64,000 nt of DNA, from positions 123,010,148 to 123,074,147 of the forward strand of contig CM071598.1 in assembly GCA_036435485.1 (NCBI GenBank), in the 5' to 3' direction. Below are positions 12,701 to 25,015 of this stretch, one piece after another. Below the pieces are notes generated by a model. It worked only from the letters and a program-made list of their open reading frames with translations. It was not told the origin of the DNA and did no database searches. Position 1 is the stretch's first letter; each line of letters begins with the position of its first letter. The DNA is from Saposhnikovia divaricata (taxonomy: Eukaryota; Streptophyta; Magnoliopsida; Apiales; Apiaceae). The position numbers and the translations under genes are program-made.

Positions 12701-13344
12701 CAAAACAACAGGGACTGAACTGTAACACTAGAAACTTAAGTGACTAATACAGAATTACTGAAATTAATTTACAGATAGATTAACAAAATATAAATCCAAT
12801 TTACACCTAACTAAATAATTTGCAGAGAAATTAATAAAAATAGAAATAATTTACAAAAACTACTAAAATGACCATAGGCTGTCCCTTAAGCGGAAATGAA
12901 ACATTAATACCAAAAGGACAAACACTACAAATTATTAAATAAAATATTACCTATTTGCATAAATATTTATAGTAAAATAGTAAATCTATATATTTTCAAA
13001 TAAAATAACTTTCTGAATAGAAATTTATTTAGAGAGAAAATATGATTTACTAAAATACCACAAATATTCAACAGTAGTTTAAAATAATGAAATTTTCAAC
13101 AAAAATAGATCTCTCAATTATTTCAAGTTGTAAGATTTGAGAAAAGTATTTTTAGAGAAAATAAATTATTCTAAAATGAGAGAAGTATGTAGAAAAATAT
13201 TAAGAAGATTTTGGCAATGGCTTGAGAATAAACAAGCAAGAAGATAATTTGATAACATAATTATACAAGTGATTTTAATCAACAAATATAAACAAAGTAA
13301 TCACTTGTAAATTATTAAAGAGCAAACCTCAGATATTAACTAGT

Positions 13345-13979
13345 TTAATTACTAGGACTGTTTAACATACCCAATTCACCAACAATTCTGGTGAATGTGG
13401 ATTCGTCAAGAGACTTAGTAAAAATATCTACTGTTTGTTCTTCTGTAGGTACAAAGTGTAATTCCACAGTACCATTCATGACATGCTCTCTAATAAAATG
13501 ATACGTGATGTCGATGTGCTTGGTTCTCGTGTGTTGTACAGGATTGTTGGAGATAGCTATAGCACTTGTATTGTCACACAAGATTCCTAATCACGTAGCT
13601 GATTCCTAATCCACAAGATTTGAGCACAGCAGCTTCCAGCAACGATGTATTCAGCTTCAGCTGTTGAGTTGGAAACAGTTTGTTGTTTCTTGCTATACCA
13701 GGAAACTAGTCTTCCACATAGTAATTGACAACTCCCAGATGTACTTTTCCTATCTACCACACTTCCTGCATAATCAGAATCTGTATATCCAATAAGGTTA
13801 AAACCAGATTTTTTAGGGTACCAAATACCTAAGTTAGGGGTACCCTTAAGATATCTCAAGATTCGTTTAACAGCAACGAGATGCACATCTCTAGGATCCG
13901 CTTGGAACCTTGCACACAAGCATGTAGCATACATAATATCTGGTCTACTTGCATTGAGATAAAGTAATGAACCTATCAT
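13345..13979 (-). pseudogene. Ty1-copia RNase H domain and end of pol (broken)
   Basis: Two frames (13979-13587 and 13581-13345) cover the end of the copia polyprotein. The first begins MIGSLLYLNASRPDIMY, the conserved RT/RNase H connection. It holds the RNase H motifs GYTDSDYAGS, DRKSTSG and NSTAEAEYI with the catalytic Asp and Glu in place. The second holds CDNTSAIAI and TKHIDITYHFIRE. The order matches the SIRE/Maximus lineage of Pseudoviridae-type elements. A stop or short shift between the frames near 13582-13586 breaks the ORF. Confidence 0.85.
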
Positions 13980-14031
13980 ACCTCTGTAGCTTGTTACATT
14001 TACCTTTCAGAATTTTCACATGCCCCAAACT

Positions 14032-15208
14032 TTACGGCTGTAATGGTGTCCTTGCTGAAGATGAATCCTCCATTTGATATTTCTTTAGGAGCTCTTTGAC
14101 ATATTTGGATTGACAAATAAATATTCCATATGTCCTTTGACTTACTTGTAATCCAAGAAAGAACTTCAGCTCACCCATCAGGCTTATCTCAAATTTACCC
14201 TGCATTAGCTTAGAAAATTTCTTGCACAGAAGATCATTAGTAGACCCAAATATTATATCGTCCACATAGACTTGAACTAGTATAGTATCATTCTTATGTT
14301 TCTTTATAAAGAGAGTTTTGTCTATGACATCTCTAACAAAACCATTTTCAAGTAAGAATTCAGAAAGAGTGTCATACCATTTTCTTGGCGCTTGCTTAAG
14401 ACCATAAATAGCCTTGAAGAGAAAGTAGACATGATCCAAAATTCTGGATCTTCAAAGCCAGGGGCTGTTCCACATAAACCTCTTCATCTAGCTTACCATT
14501 CAGAAAAGCACTCTTGACATCCATTTGATAAACTTTGAAGTTAGAAAATGCTGCGAATGCCAAGAATATCCTGATGGCCTCAAGTCTAGCCACTAGTGCA
14601 TAGGTTTCATCATAATCAATTCCTTCAGCTTGGGAATAACCTTTAGCAACCAGTCTTGCTTTGTTTCTAGTCACAGTGCCATCTTCATCCTGTTTATTTC
14701 TGAATACCCACCTAGTATCGACCACTTTCTTGTCCTTAGGTCTGGGTACCAGCTTCCACACTTCTTGTTGTTTAAATTGATTGAGTTCATCTTGCATAGC
14801 AAGCACCCAATCAGGATCAGAAAGAGCTTCCTCAGTTTTCTTAGGTTCCATTTCAGACATAAACCCTGAATAATTACATTGATTCTGATAAGCTCTTCTA
14901 GTTCTTACACCAACATCTGGATCACCAAGGATTAGCTTAAAGGGGTGAGCTCTATTCCAAACAGTCTGTCTAGGAAGATTAGATCTTGATGATTTGCCTT
15001 GTTCTTCATTGTGATGTTGAATATGACTAGTTGATCCTTCATTGTCTTCCCCTGAGCTGTTGCCAGGTTGACTTGATGATCGTTCAGGAGTGTCAGGGGT
15101 ATCTCCAATATTATTATTGTTTTCACCACCACCACCACTCTGATCATCATCAGTATTGTTATCATCATTAACATTATCAGGTGGATTGTCACCATCTGAA
15201 TCTAACAT
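14032..15208 (-). pseudogene. Ty1-copia reverse transcriptase (broken)
   Basis: The frame 15208-14396 carries an acidic, Asn-rich linker followed by the RT start (WVLAMQDELNQF, then VWKLVPRP, RWVFRNK, ARLVAKGYSQ and VYQMDVKSAFLNG). The frame 14439-14032 continues with AIYGLKQAPRKWY and the active-site YVDD at 14257-14268, then GELKFFLGLQV. A shift near 14400-14440 separates them. The catalytic aspartates are present (QMDVKSAF and YVDD), so inactivation comes from frame breaks and not from loss of the site. Family: Ty1-copia, SIRE-like. Confidence 0.88.
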
Positions 15209-15333
15209 GTCATCAAAAGTTAATTTTTCAGATGGATCTTCAGTTTGGATACTGGGGAGTTTAGTGTCATCAAATGTACATTGACACTTTCAAGAATTTT
15301 TTGTTGATCAATCACATACACCTTATAAGCTCT

Positions 15334-16083
15334 TCAAGTATAACCAATAAAAATTGCTTCATGTGCTTTGGCCTCGAATTTTCCACCACGATCATCTCCT
15401 TCTTTAAGCACAAAACATTTTGCTCCAAATACATGAAAGTATTTGAGTGTTGGTTTCTTTTCATACATTATTTCATAAGGTGTCTTCATCAAATCTTTAT
15501 TGATAAGAGTTCGATTCTGGGTATAACATGCAGTGTTGACGGCTTCGGCCCAAAAATATAACGGAAGCCTTGATTCACTTAACATTGTCCGTGCAACTTT
15601 AATCAACGTTATATTCTTTCTTTCTACTACCCCATTTTGCTGAGGAGTTCTTGGAGCTGAATACTATCTTGTTATGCCTTTGTCAGTACAAAAGTCATTT
15701 AGAACTGTATTCTTGAATTCAATTCCGTTGTCTGACCTTATTGCTCTTACTGGATGCTTTGAATCTAGCTCAATCAACTTGATGTGATCAATCACCATTT
15801 GTGGAGTTTCATCTTTGGAATTTAGAAAAAGTACCCAAGTGTATTTTGAGAAGTCATCAACATTTACGAGAGCATACCTTTTCTTTGACATAAACATCAC
15901 ATTAACCAGACCAAAAAGATCCATGTGTAGTAATTGCATAGGTTCAGTTATTGATGATGTGTTAGTACTCCTGTGAGTTACTGTTTTCAATTTCCCCTTT
16001 TGACAAACATCACAAAGTCCTTCCTGAGTAAATTCCATAGAAGGCAAACCTCTCACAAGTTCTCTTTTAACTAGAGAATTCAT
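15334..16083 (-). pseudogene. Ty1-copia integrase (broken)
   Basis: Frames 16083-15664 and 15606-15334 encode the integrase. Seen in order are a Cys pair typical of the GAG-pre-integrase/HHCC region (LCDVCQKGKLK), LLHMDLFG with the first catalytic Asp, VNVDDFSKYTWV, the second Asp in IRSDNGIEF, and WAEAVNTACYTQNR, MKTPYEIMYEKKP and FGAKCFVL. Frames are interrupted between 15607 and 15663. The enzyme would insert element cDNA into nuclear DNA. Confidence 0.85.
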
Positions 16084-16542
16084 TGTCTTGAAGTTAAGGT
16101 GAGAAAGTTTCTTATGCCATAACCAACTCTCATCTGTAGATGCTTTAGAATAGAAGCAAGTGATTTATTCAGTGCTTCCAGAGTTCATGTTGGCTACATA
16201 CTGATTGCCTTTTCTAACTCCAATCAGTGCAGGCTGTTCATGTCTCTTGTGTGAGATCAGACAATTCTTCTTGTTAAATAAAACTTCATAACCCTTGTCA
16301 CAGAATTGACTGATACTTAGCAGATTATGTTCCAGTCCTTTCATAAAAAACACTTCATTAATGATAACATTACCAGCTTCCAATCTACCATATCCATAAG
16401 TTTCACCTTTGCTGTTATCTCCAAAGGTAACCACTGGGCCGGCTTTCTCCACCACATTTGTTAGCAGTGATCTATCTCCGGTCATATACCTTGAACATCC
16501 ACTGTCCAAAAATCCACATAACATGATCAACCTATTCCACAC
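16084..16542 (-). pseudogene. Ty1-copia aspartic protease and pre-integrase region
   Basis: The frame 16542-16165 holds FLDSGCSRYMTG, the copia protease active site (DSGCS with the usual following Met/Thr). FGDNSKGETYGYGR and MKGLEHNLLSISQFCDKG follow, the conserved protease/pre-integrase border of SIRE-type elements. A stop near 16165 separates it from the rest of pre-integrase. Confidence 0.85.
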
Positions 16543-16560
16543 CCTGCAATGACAAATAGG

Positions 16561-17667
16561 TTAATCTTTCTTCGAAACCCAAATTTGATTGGGTCCAAAG
16601 TACTTGAAGAATTGGCCTTTATCAGGCAAAACAACATTCTTAATCTTAACAACAGCATTTTCAATAGGGACTGGACATTTAACCCTAGAAATAGCTTTAA
16701 CAATCTTTGGTTTCAGCTTGGGTATCCATGTCTTCACCATAACCTTAGGAGGACTTGAGGTCCTTGACCTAGGATTAGGTGGAGTGACAGTCCTGGATCT
16801 AACATGCTTATTTCTACTCATATGTTGTCGAGGAGCAGTATTATTAGCATATGCATGATTGCCATTAAAGTAGGCAGACATAGCATTAAAAACACACGAC
16901 ATGCAATTCACAGCACCACATGCTTTATGAGAAGTATCAATAATAGAAATGGCAGACATGGTAGACATGTTGTTATTGTTCACATTCTTACAACTTAATC
17001 CAGTCTTCAAAAACTAGTTGAATTAACAACCTTGATTGGCACCTCAGGTATATCTTGTTTGGAACAGATGCATTGGCAATGTCCTCAGTTATCAACTCTT
17101 CATGAATAATTAAAAAAGTGGTATCTAATGGTTCTGCAATAGACTTCTTAAAGAGAGGGTTCTTGACACCCTTAAGCACATGTGGTATTCCCCTTTCTTT
17201 AGCACTAACAGGATCAGGGGAATTTATGCCTAACATTCCAACAGCCTCATTGTAACCAAACCCAATTCCTACGGTTTGATCAACAGCTTCTTTGTTGAAA
17301 ATCTCTTTAGCCACTTTACAAGAATTATAGTAAGCACTAACCTTGGTCTCAAGTTCACTGATTTTAGCCAGTTGTTTAGACACTACTTCTACTAAGGACT
17401 TTTCCCTTTTATTAAGTAGTTCTATTTCTTCTTTTTGCTTATCCTCACACTTGTGCACATTTTGTAGTTCTAACACTTGCTTTCAAGATCAGTGTTTAAC
17501 AAATTAATTCTAGCATTTTCTCTCTTAGCACAATCCAAGGTACTACCTAGATGACGTATTATCTCAGCATCACTAAATTTTACCTGTGAGATAGAACCAT
17601 TGGCGTTGTCAGAATTTGCCATCAGTGCAAGATTATCAACTTCTTCATCTTCACTGTCTGTGTCATC
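16561..17667 (-). pseudogene. gag-protease linker with coiled coil (broken)
   Basis: Frames 17476-16988 and 17010-16561 link gag to protease. The first has a heptad-rich coiled coil (LLNKREKSLVEVVSKQLAKI). The second is basic and Pro/Ser-rich and ends KGQFFKYFGPNQIWVSKK, the usual lead-in to a SIRE-type protease. There are frame breaks at both ends. It is part of the gag-pol polyprotein. Confidence 0.7.
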
Positions 17668-18828
17668 CTAGCTTTTACTAGCAGCCACATAGGCTTTTCC
17701 ATTCTTTTTCTTTTCGGGAGCATAATTCCTCATTTGACTCTGTTTGGGTCTTTGACACTCAGTGGAAAAATGTCCAAGTTCATTACAGTTGAAGCACCTA
17801 ATCTTGCTTTTGTCAACATTTCCAGTTTTATAGCCACTCTTGCTACCGGAGGATGAAGAACCTCCTTTCTGGAATATATTACTGTTAGATTTAAATCTGA
17901 ACTTGGGATTCCTCCTGAATCTGAAGTTACTGAATTGTCTCACCATCATAGCCATGGATATATCCTCCAACTGATCCAGCTCTTCTAAAGAATAAAACTC
18001 TCCACCATCCTGAGTAGCAGGTGTCTGACCAACTTTAACTTCAAACTGTTCCCTGTCAGTGCTGTATGGTCGAATAACCTTAGCTTCCAGTTCCCTAGGA
18101 GTCTAAACTACTAAAGCTGTAGATGTGTTTGCAACTCTACCTTTACCATAACACTCTTTCTGTTGAGCTTGCTCCAACTCATAGGTTTTCAGAACACCAA
18201 AGAGTCTTTCAAGAGAGATTTCATTCATATCTCTGGATTTCCTAATGGCAGTAACCCTATGTTCTAGATGAGTAGGCATTGATAGAAGAAACTTCATATT
18301 AATCTCTTTCTGTGTATAATACTTGCCATGCAGCTGCAAGTTGTTGATCAGTTTATTATACCTTTCGAACACCTCTTGAATATTTTCATTAGGGCCTGAT
18401 CTGAAGTGTTCATACTTAGAGGTTAAGATCTCTAATCTATTCTCTCTGACTTCATCCGTTCCTTCATTGACGGTTTCGATAGTTTCCCACACGTGTTTAG
18501 CATTTTTACAATTAACAATATGACTATACATTACTGAGTCCAGGGATTCTATTAAAATGAGTCTTAAATTTATGTCAAGTCCAGCATCCTCTTTTTCATC
18601 AGGAGTAAAAGAAGCAGGATCCTTTTGATAAGCCCTTGTAGGAGTAACAACAACTCCTTCAACAACTACTTGTTGTTCATAGACCATAGGTACTTTTGGT
18701 CCATTTTTCAAAACACCCATATATTTGGGATTTGCAACTTCAAGAAACAACATCATCTTATTCTTCCACATATCATAATTATCATTGTCATAGATGAGTA
18801 TCTTAACGGTGCCAACTTTTGAAGACAT
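17668..18828 (-). pseudogene. Ty1-copia gag (broken)
   Basis: The start ATG at 18828 gives MSSKVGTVKILIYDNDNYDMWK, with the conserved W of copia gag. The UBN2-like gag core follows (WETIETVNEGTDEVRENR, then ILTSKYEHFRSGPNENIQE). The frame stops at 18103, stays readable in the next piece, and the frame 17970-17668 carries one zinc knuckle CFNCNELGHFSTEC (CX2CX4HX4C). The order and the single knuckle fit Ty1-copia. The stop at 18103 and a lost start for the second piece make it a pseudogene. Confidence 0.85.
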
Positions 18829-18910
18829 GATGAATTTTTAAGTGAGTTAAAAATTCGGGCTCGATTTTAATTAAGTAAAAATAGGATCTTGATTTGTACT
18901 TCAATCAAAT

Positions 18911-18924
18911 GACTCGGATACCAA
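18911..18924 (-). promoter_or_regulatory. primer binding site, initiator-Met tRNA type
   Basis: On the minus strand, directly after the LTR end, lies TTGGTATCCGAGTC. It matches the plant initiator-Met primer site TGGTATCAGAGC except at a few positions. It sits 1-2 bases from the LTR end, as expected. Confidence 0.75.
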
Positions 18925-19518
18925 TTGTTAGGTCCAATAAGATTGTAGAAGGGGGGGGGGGTTGAATACAAACTATACCCTTTTTATCGAAATTTATCCT
19001 TAAGATTTAAATTCAATTTAGACAAATTTGTGCGAAATTAAATGAAACAAAGTTCAAGGTAAATATAACGATATATTAAACTTGAGGGTTGTTACAAAAT
19101 CAGCACAGAGTGATATCAAGTTAATAAAAACAAATTAGAAAATTTGACTTGAACTTTTCTTAATTTGTTAATAAAAATCGAGATATGAACTAGGAGTAAA
19201 AACTCGCTAGTAGTACAAGAACGATAAATAAACAAGTTCCAACGGATACAATATTACAAACAAGGATCTTGAGTATTTATGGTGAATTAAACGTAGTTAT
19301 TGTTCTTGAGTAATAAAGAGAGAGATGTGTCTGATGGGTTTTTGTTTTGATATAATGTTTCTGTGTATCATATCTTGGCGGCTGCTCTTGAATCATATAT
19401 CAACACCTTCTGTCTGTTTCTTGTCCTGATAATACCAATAAGACATGCAACAAGACATTACTTATGTCTTAATAGCTTCTTTTCTTCAATAAGACATTCG
19501 GTAAGACATTCGGTAAGA

Positions 19519-19523
19519 CATAA
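19519..19523. repeat. left target-site duplication cataa
   Basis: The bases cataa precede the solo LTR and recur at 24252-24256 directly after it. Confidence 0.8.
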
Positions 19524-20280
19524 TGTAACGCCCCGACTTTCCAATACTGAAAATATACTTTTTATAATAAAATAAACTTTGATACCGAGAAATTTTAGAA
19601 AATTTCGGCATGAAGTACTCGTAAATCGGACTATCCACCTATAATTCAACCCAACCAAATTCCAATTTAACAAATAGAATTAAAACTTAATACACCAACG
19701 ATTCCTCACCAAGGATCGATTCCAGGTTATGGTGTGAAACAAGAATCTACACTATACAAATTATTACAACTTCTATCTCTGCTATAAATACAAATCACTA
19801 TACCGTCTAACCTGTAGGTTAATCAAAAACCATGCTCGCCCACGTTAGCTCTGAAATCTATTCCGAATAGGATCATCCTCGCTCTCATTCGCAAGGAAAA
19901 ATGTAGGTAGATCATCTTTAAGCCTAACTGCAAAGGGTTAGGTAGAAACAAAGCAAGAGTGAGCCAAAGAACGCTCAGCAAGTGCTTAGTATAGTGAAAC
20001 ACCAATATATCAATATTTCATTGATGAACAATATCAATGAACAAACCATCTCAAGGAATAACTCAATTTTCTTCATAAAATAAAACTTTCCATTTTTCTC
20101 TAAACCATAACTCTTTTTCAAAACATTTCTTTCCTTTAAACCATTCTATCATCAAAACATACTTTTCATAAATTTTTTTTAAAAAACATTTAAGATGATT
20201 TTATTATTCTCCTCATTACGGACAATACGGGTGATCAACCACGTAAAGTCCCCATTCCTTTGAAATTGGGTTCCCAATTA

Positions 20281-21388
20281 GGCAACACATTGGCCTTTCA
20301 AATGCTGGACTGGGCACTCCCCCGGCCTCTTACGCTAAAAAAAATGCTGGACTGGGCACTCCCCTAGCCTCTTACGCCTCCAATCTGAAGGAATCCGTGG
20401 AAAACATTTTAACGGAATTCCCCCACAATAAAATCTTTAAAACCTTTAAAACATTTCACTTTTTAAGTCCTTTATACTCACTGATAACAGATCAGCCCAG
20501 TATAAGGAATTTTAAAAACATCTTTAATTAATAGTCTATTTTAATGAGCAACAATAAAAGATTTAGGGACAGTGAAACATTCGATATAAGGAATCATAAA
20601 CAATAAAACAGTAAGATTAAACTAAACATGGTATGGTTCAACAGAACAGAATCATATATCAACAAAGAAGCATAAATCAATTAAGGAACGAAACAATTAT
20701 TAAGATTCTAGAAATTGAACAACAATTTATAAGAAAATTCATGGAATAAAGGAATCTGGAGTTAAATTGAGATACTGGGATTACTGCATTGATCATAAAC
20801 TAATGAAGAGTCATTAGTTAATAAAGAACAAAACAAGGCAACACATTGGCCTTTCAAATGCTGGACTGGGCACTCCCCCGGCCTCTTACGCTAAAAAAAA
20901 TGCTGGACTGGGCACTCCCCCAGCCTCTTACGCCTCCAATATGAAGGAATCCGTGGAAAACATTTTAACGAAATTTCCCCACAATAAAATCTTTAAAACC
21001 TTTAAAACATTTCACTTTTTAAGTCCTTTATACTCACTGATAACAGATCAGCCCAGTATAAGGAATTTTAAAAACATCTTTAATTAATAGTCCATTTTGA
21101 GCAACAATAAAAGATTTAGGGACAGTGAAACATTCGATATAAGGAATCATAAACAATAAAACAGTAAGATTAAACTAAACATGGTATGGTTCAACAGAAC
21201 AGAATCATATATCAACAAGGAAGCATAAATCAATTAAGGAACGAAACAATTATTAAGATTCTAGAAATTGAACAGCAATTTATAAGAAAATTCATGGAAT
21301 AAAGGAATCTGGAGTTAAATTGAGATACTGGGATTACTGCATTGATCATAAACTAATGAAGAGTCATTAGTTAATAAAGAACAAAACA
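20281..21388. repeat. tandem duplication of about 556 bp
   Basis: The block starting ggcaacacattggcc at 20281 is repeated starting at 20837, with only a few differences and one small deletion (about 21090). Each copy itself contains two copies of atgctggactgggcactccc. It lies within the solo LTR. Confidence 0.9.
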
Positions 21389-23223
21389 AGGGTTAGGGTT
21401 CTAGAATTTAATTCAAGGGTTATGAAATTTGGTTTCACTAGTAGGGTCTAAAAGAATAAGCATAAGAAAAGACTAAGATAAAGCAAGGCATCAATTATAA
21501 GTCAAAGATTATGGTTCAACAGGAAACAGGGTAATTAATAGGGTACATAAGTTTAAATAATGATTCATAGGTATAAACAAGGTTTAGGTGTTTCAACAAT
21601 ATCTGATAAGAAATAAACAATAAGGTATGAAGGGTTCAACAATAATTAAAAAGAAATGATAGTAAGGTATAAGAATTTAAACAACAATTCATAAGCAGTT
21701 CAGGGAATCTGGACTTCAATACAAGGTTCGAGTCACTGGCAACAAAAGAATGGGGTATAGATACAAGCAAAAGGATTTGATAGAAATATCAGATAAATAA
21801 CAGAAAACAGTTTCACATCACTTGAACGATAAGTGATGGATAGTACACTTGCCTCAATACACGCATTTCCCAATTCCAACGTTTCAATCCTTTACTCACT
21901 TTACATCAGTCTCTAATTCTTATTCGCTGGCCTTTACTTGGTCGAACATTCGTCTCTCCTTCATCACTTGTCAATCCCGCTAATTATCTCCTTCCTCTAC
22001 ATTCCATTTACACGTGCACTGGCTCTTAGCTGGCCTCATATGCATACCCATATAAAAGTAAAGTACTATTTCAGTACACGCAAAACCTTAGTCATCTAAC
22101 TCTATTCTACCCAATCGTGACCTATTTCGCTTTACTACTTATCACATATAGCACATACTAATTATATTCTTAAAATAGTAATATATAATCACATAAATCA
22201 TATAAGAACTTAGCACATAATATCAATTTACACTTATATCTCAAAAAACACATAAACCATTTCCACACCAAAAATCTTTATCAAAATACTATAAGAATCA
22301 TAACATAAATCCAATAAAAAATGGACAGCACCTCCTCTAAAATAGGTCCTAACCTGGCAGAGTACAACTTATCAACCAATCGAAAATCAAACATCCTTTA
22401 CTCCAATATAACTAACTCAATACAATCTCATCGTCATTACAATCATATCAACATACACCATTTATAATCCTACTGATCATCCATACCCTTAGCACTTAAT
22501 ATTTATCTATTAACTCAAAATTAAATTAACAATTGAAATTTAAATCGTAACTCCATGTAACCATAAAACCATCATCCGAATATTAATCTACTAATAACAG
22601 CTAGATTATACTCAAGAAAATGTAAAATAATAAATAATATTTTTAGAAAATTTTGACGACATCCCCTCTGTACGGGTAGCCTACCAGTCGGAACATAACC
22701 GACACAACCAACAGAAATTTTTACCTTACAATCAACCAAAACGCCTTACCACTATTTTCATAATACACCAAACAATTTACAAACGATTAGAATTAAAATT
22801 ACTCCAAACCGAATAATTAATACAACTATACCAATTCAAATACATAATTCCGAAATTAAAAACACGAATTGAAAAACACTTTATAATCGATAAATTAATT
22901 AGGCTCAAGTTTTCATCATCGCCAATTTCCATCGACTCAATTGAATATCATTGTCGATAGGGTAAAATCCCGGTGGTACCCGAAATGGGCTTCCTACACG
23001 AGACTCTACACAATTTAATTACACGAACAATTCACAATTTCACTGAATTAATTAAACCAAGATTCTACTGTAACCATTCGCAATCTCAGATAAACACAGC
23101 ATCACGGAAAAACAGAGCTCAGCCATAACAATCGGACCACAGGAAACACCACCCAATTGAACCACATAATATTCGATCCAACAGCAATTTGAAGCCCTCG
23201 ATTGAACACACTATTCGACCAAT

Positions 23224-23370
23224 TACACACACACACACGACTACCACCAGATACACACACAGTACTGCTTACACACGCACACACACTTCACACACCCACT
23301 TAGTACTCACGCACAGAGCCACGTTCACACACACCCAACTCGCATACATACACACACACACACACACGAA
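23224..23370. repeat. (CA)n-rich microsatellite region
   Basis: Interrupted ACAC tracts give Thr-His low-complexity translations. A TA tract follows at 23467-23484 and a GT tract just after it. Confidence 0.9.
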
Positions 23371-24251
23371 CTGTATGCTCACCCATACACCGTACACATG
23401 CTACCATCGCCACACACGCTACAACGAGCACACCCCCACATGCGAATTTGTACCCAGACCCACGCGTATATATATATATATATAGGTGTGTGTGTGTGTG
23501 AGTAGAGAGGTGAGGGAGAGAAAGTGCGAGAGAGATTGATAGAGATTGTGATAACGAGAGAGATTGGTAGAGATGTCTGAGAGATTAGAGAGGAAGCTCG
23601 AAATTTCCAGAAGCAGCAAAAATAAAACAGAGCCGGGGTATTGAATTTGGGGGTTAGGGATTTGGAATAAAAAGGATATGGCAAAATAACAATTTTACAT
23701 TGCTGAAAAGCAAACTAAAATAATAATTCAATCTTTTAAAAATCGAACTTAAATAGAAAAAAATTGTGAAAATTAAACTTTTTCATTTTTAAAACGTAGA
23801 GTACAAAATTACAAATTCCCACATATTTCCAAAATATTTTTAGGATAAAAAATGAATTAAATATGAATTTTACAAATAAAGATCATTTAAATGCCATAAA
23901 ACTCTTAAAATCATTCTAAAATACTTAAACACCCAAAATAATTCACCCAATGATTTTAAAAACTAAGTAGTATTATAAATAGGATAACACAAAAGATTTC
24001 AGAATTTTTAAATACTCCGATGATTTTAAAAAAATTTCCGAAGATCAATAACGCATGATTTAAATAAATTTTAATCATAAAAAATTCAAATAAAAAAAAT
24101 ACACGGACTAGTACGTCACACTTACATAACCATATTAACATGTAAATATGAGGTCACATATATTCAATCCTAAAAAAAATTCACCTCATATAATCCACAT
24201 TTAATATTAAATAATAATAATTATAATTACGAATTTTTCTAAGGCGTTATA

Positions 24252-24256
24252 CATAA
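24252..24256. repeat. right target-site duplication cataa
   Basis: This is the second copy of the 5-bp duplication bounding the solo LTR. Confidence 0.8.
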
Positions 24257-25015
24257 GAAATAAGTCTTATCAGCTTTGCTTCTATTAAGACATTCGGCAA
24301 TACATACAGATTATGTCTTATGAGCTTTGCTTCCAACAAGACATTCGGTAAGACATACAGATTATGTCTTATCAATTCAATTTTCAAGATTTAAATGATT
24401 TTACTTAATCATTTAAATAAATTGAATTATTTTCACTTTAAATAATTATTCTGATTTAATTAATTTAATTAATTTAATAATTAATTTAAGAAATAAATTA
24501 ATTCTTGATGAATCAATTTATTAATTAAATCAAAATCAACTACTTGATTTAATTAATTAAAGGAGAATAATTATAAATCCATTAAATGTCTTACTACATT
24601 CTGAATCACTGAGATGAATAAAGAAGTACCATTGAATTTTCTGTTGACGCTCGATGTACTATCTGATTCATGAGCGACTAACTCCAATGATCGTTCTTTA
24701 TCTTTGACTTTAAATGTGATTCCTTTTTTCTCTTCCCTCTTCAACTGTTCTGTACTCTATCTGTTCTTCACCTGTCACTATGGAAATCTCTGTCTTATAA
24801 ATAAATCCACTTATTGTCAAATACTTCACTGAGGCTTGATCAGATGACTGAGCTTCTTTCAATGTAGTAAATCTTCAAGTCTGTAGATTGAATTTAATCT
24901 TTTTCTTCTGACAGATTGAATATTCTGAGATTCCTGGACAGTTCATACTTATTATTTACTGTTACATACTAATTTAAGTTGAGTTGTATCCTCGAATTAC
25001 AAATAGGCTGTGTCA

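Larger units (their letters stand above)
11832..13344 (-). other. non-coding spacer between pol and the accessory ORF
   Basis: This AT-rich spacer has no gene. It holds a GA microsatellite and a cluster of aagacat/atgtctt repeats (listed separately). It could hold the promoter or splice acceptor used to express the downstream ORF, but nothing specific can be proved from sequence. Confidence 0.5.
19524..24251 (-). mobile_element. solo LTR (4728 bp) of a Ty3-gypsy-like element
   Basis: The segment starts TGTAACGCC and ends GGCGTTATA, which are inverted copies apart from one base. The end is TA instead of CA, so one terminal base has probably mutated. It is bounded by cataa on both sides. No internal domain or coding frame is seen. 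On the minus strand it would end GGGGCGTTACA, like the 3' end of the LTR at 1111-5812, although the bodies are not obviously similar. Microsatellite-derived frames at 23102-23684 are not genes. It splits the copia 5' LTR. Confidence 0.75.
18926..25015 (-). mobile_element. 5' LTR of the SIRE-type copia element, split by a solo LTR
   Basis: In plus orientation it begins TGTTAGGTCC next to the primer site and ends most plausibly at GGCTGTGTCA (25015). Without the 19524-24251 insertion it is about 1.36 kb, a normal SIRE LTR size. A run of about 11 G lies at 18950-18961. The other LTR of this element is outside the window, so the outer end is inferred from the CA terminus only. Confidence 0.6.

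Noticed and set aside
20281..21388. Direct repeats considered as a CRISPR array or LTR pair
   Set aside because: Two adjacent 556-bp copies with no spacers or internal domain; a simple tandem duplication in plant DNA.
23189..23485. Thr-His-rich frame
   Set aside because: CA microsatellite inside a solo LTR.
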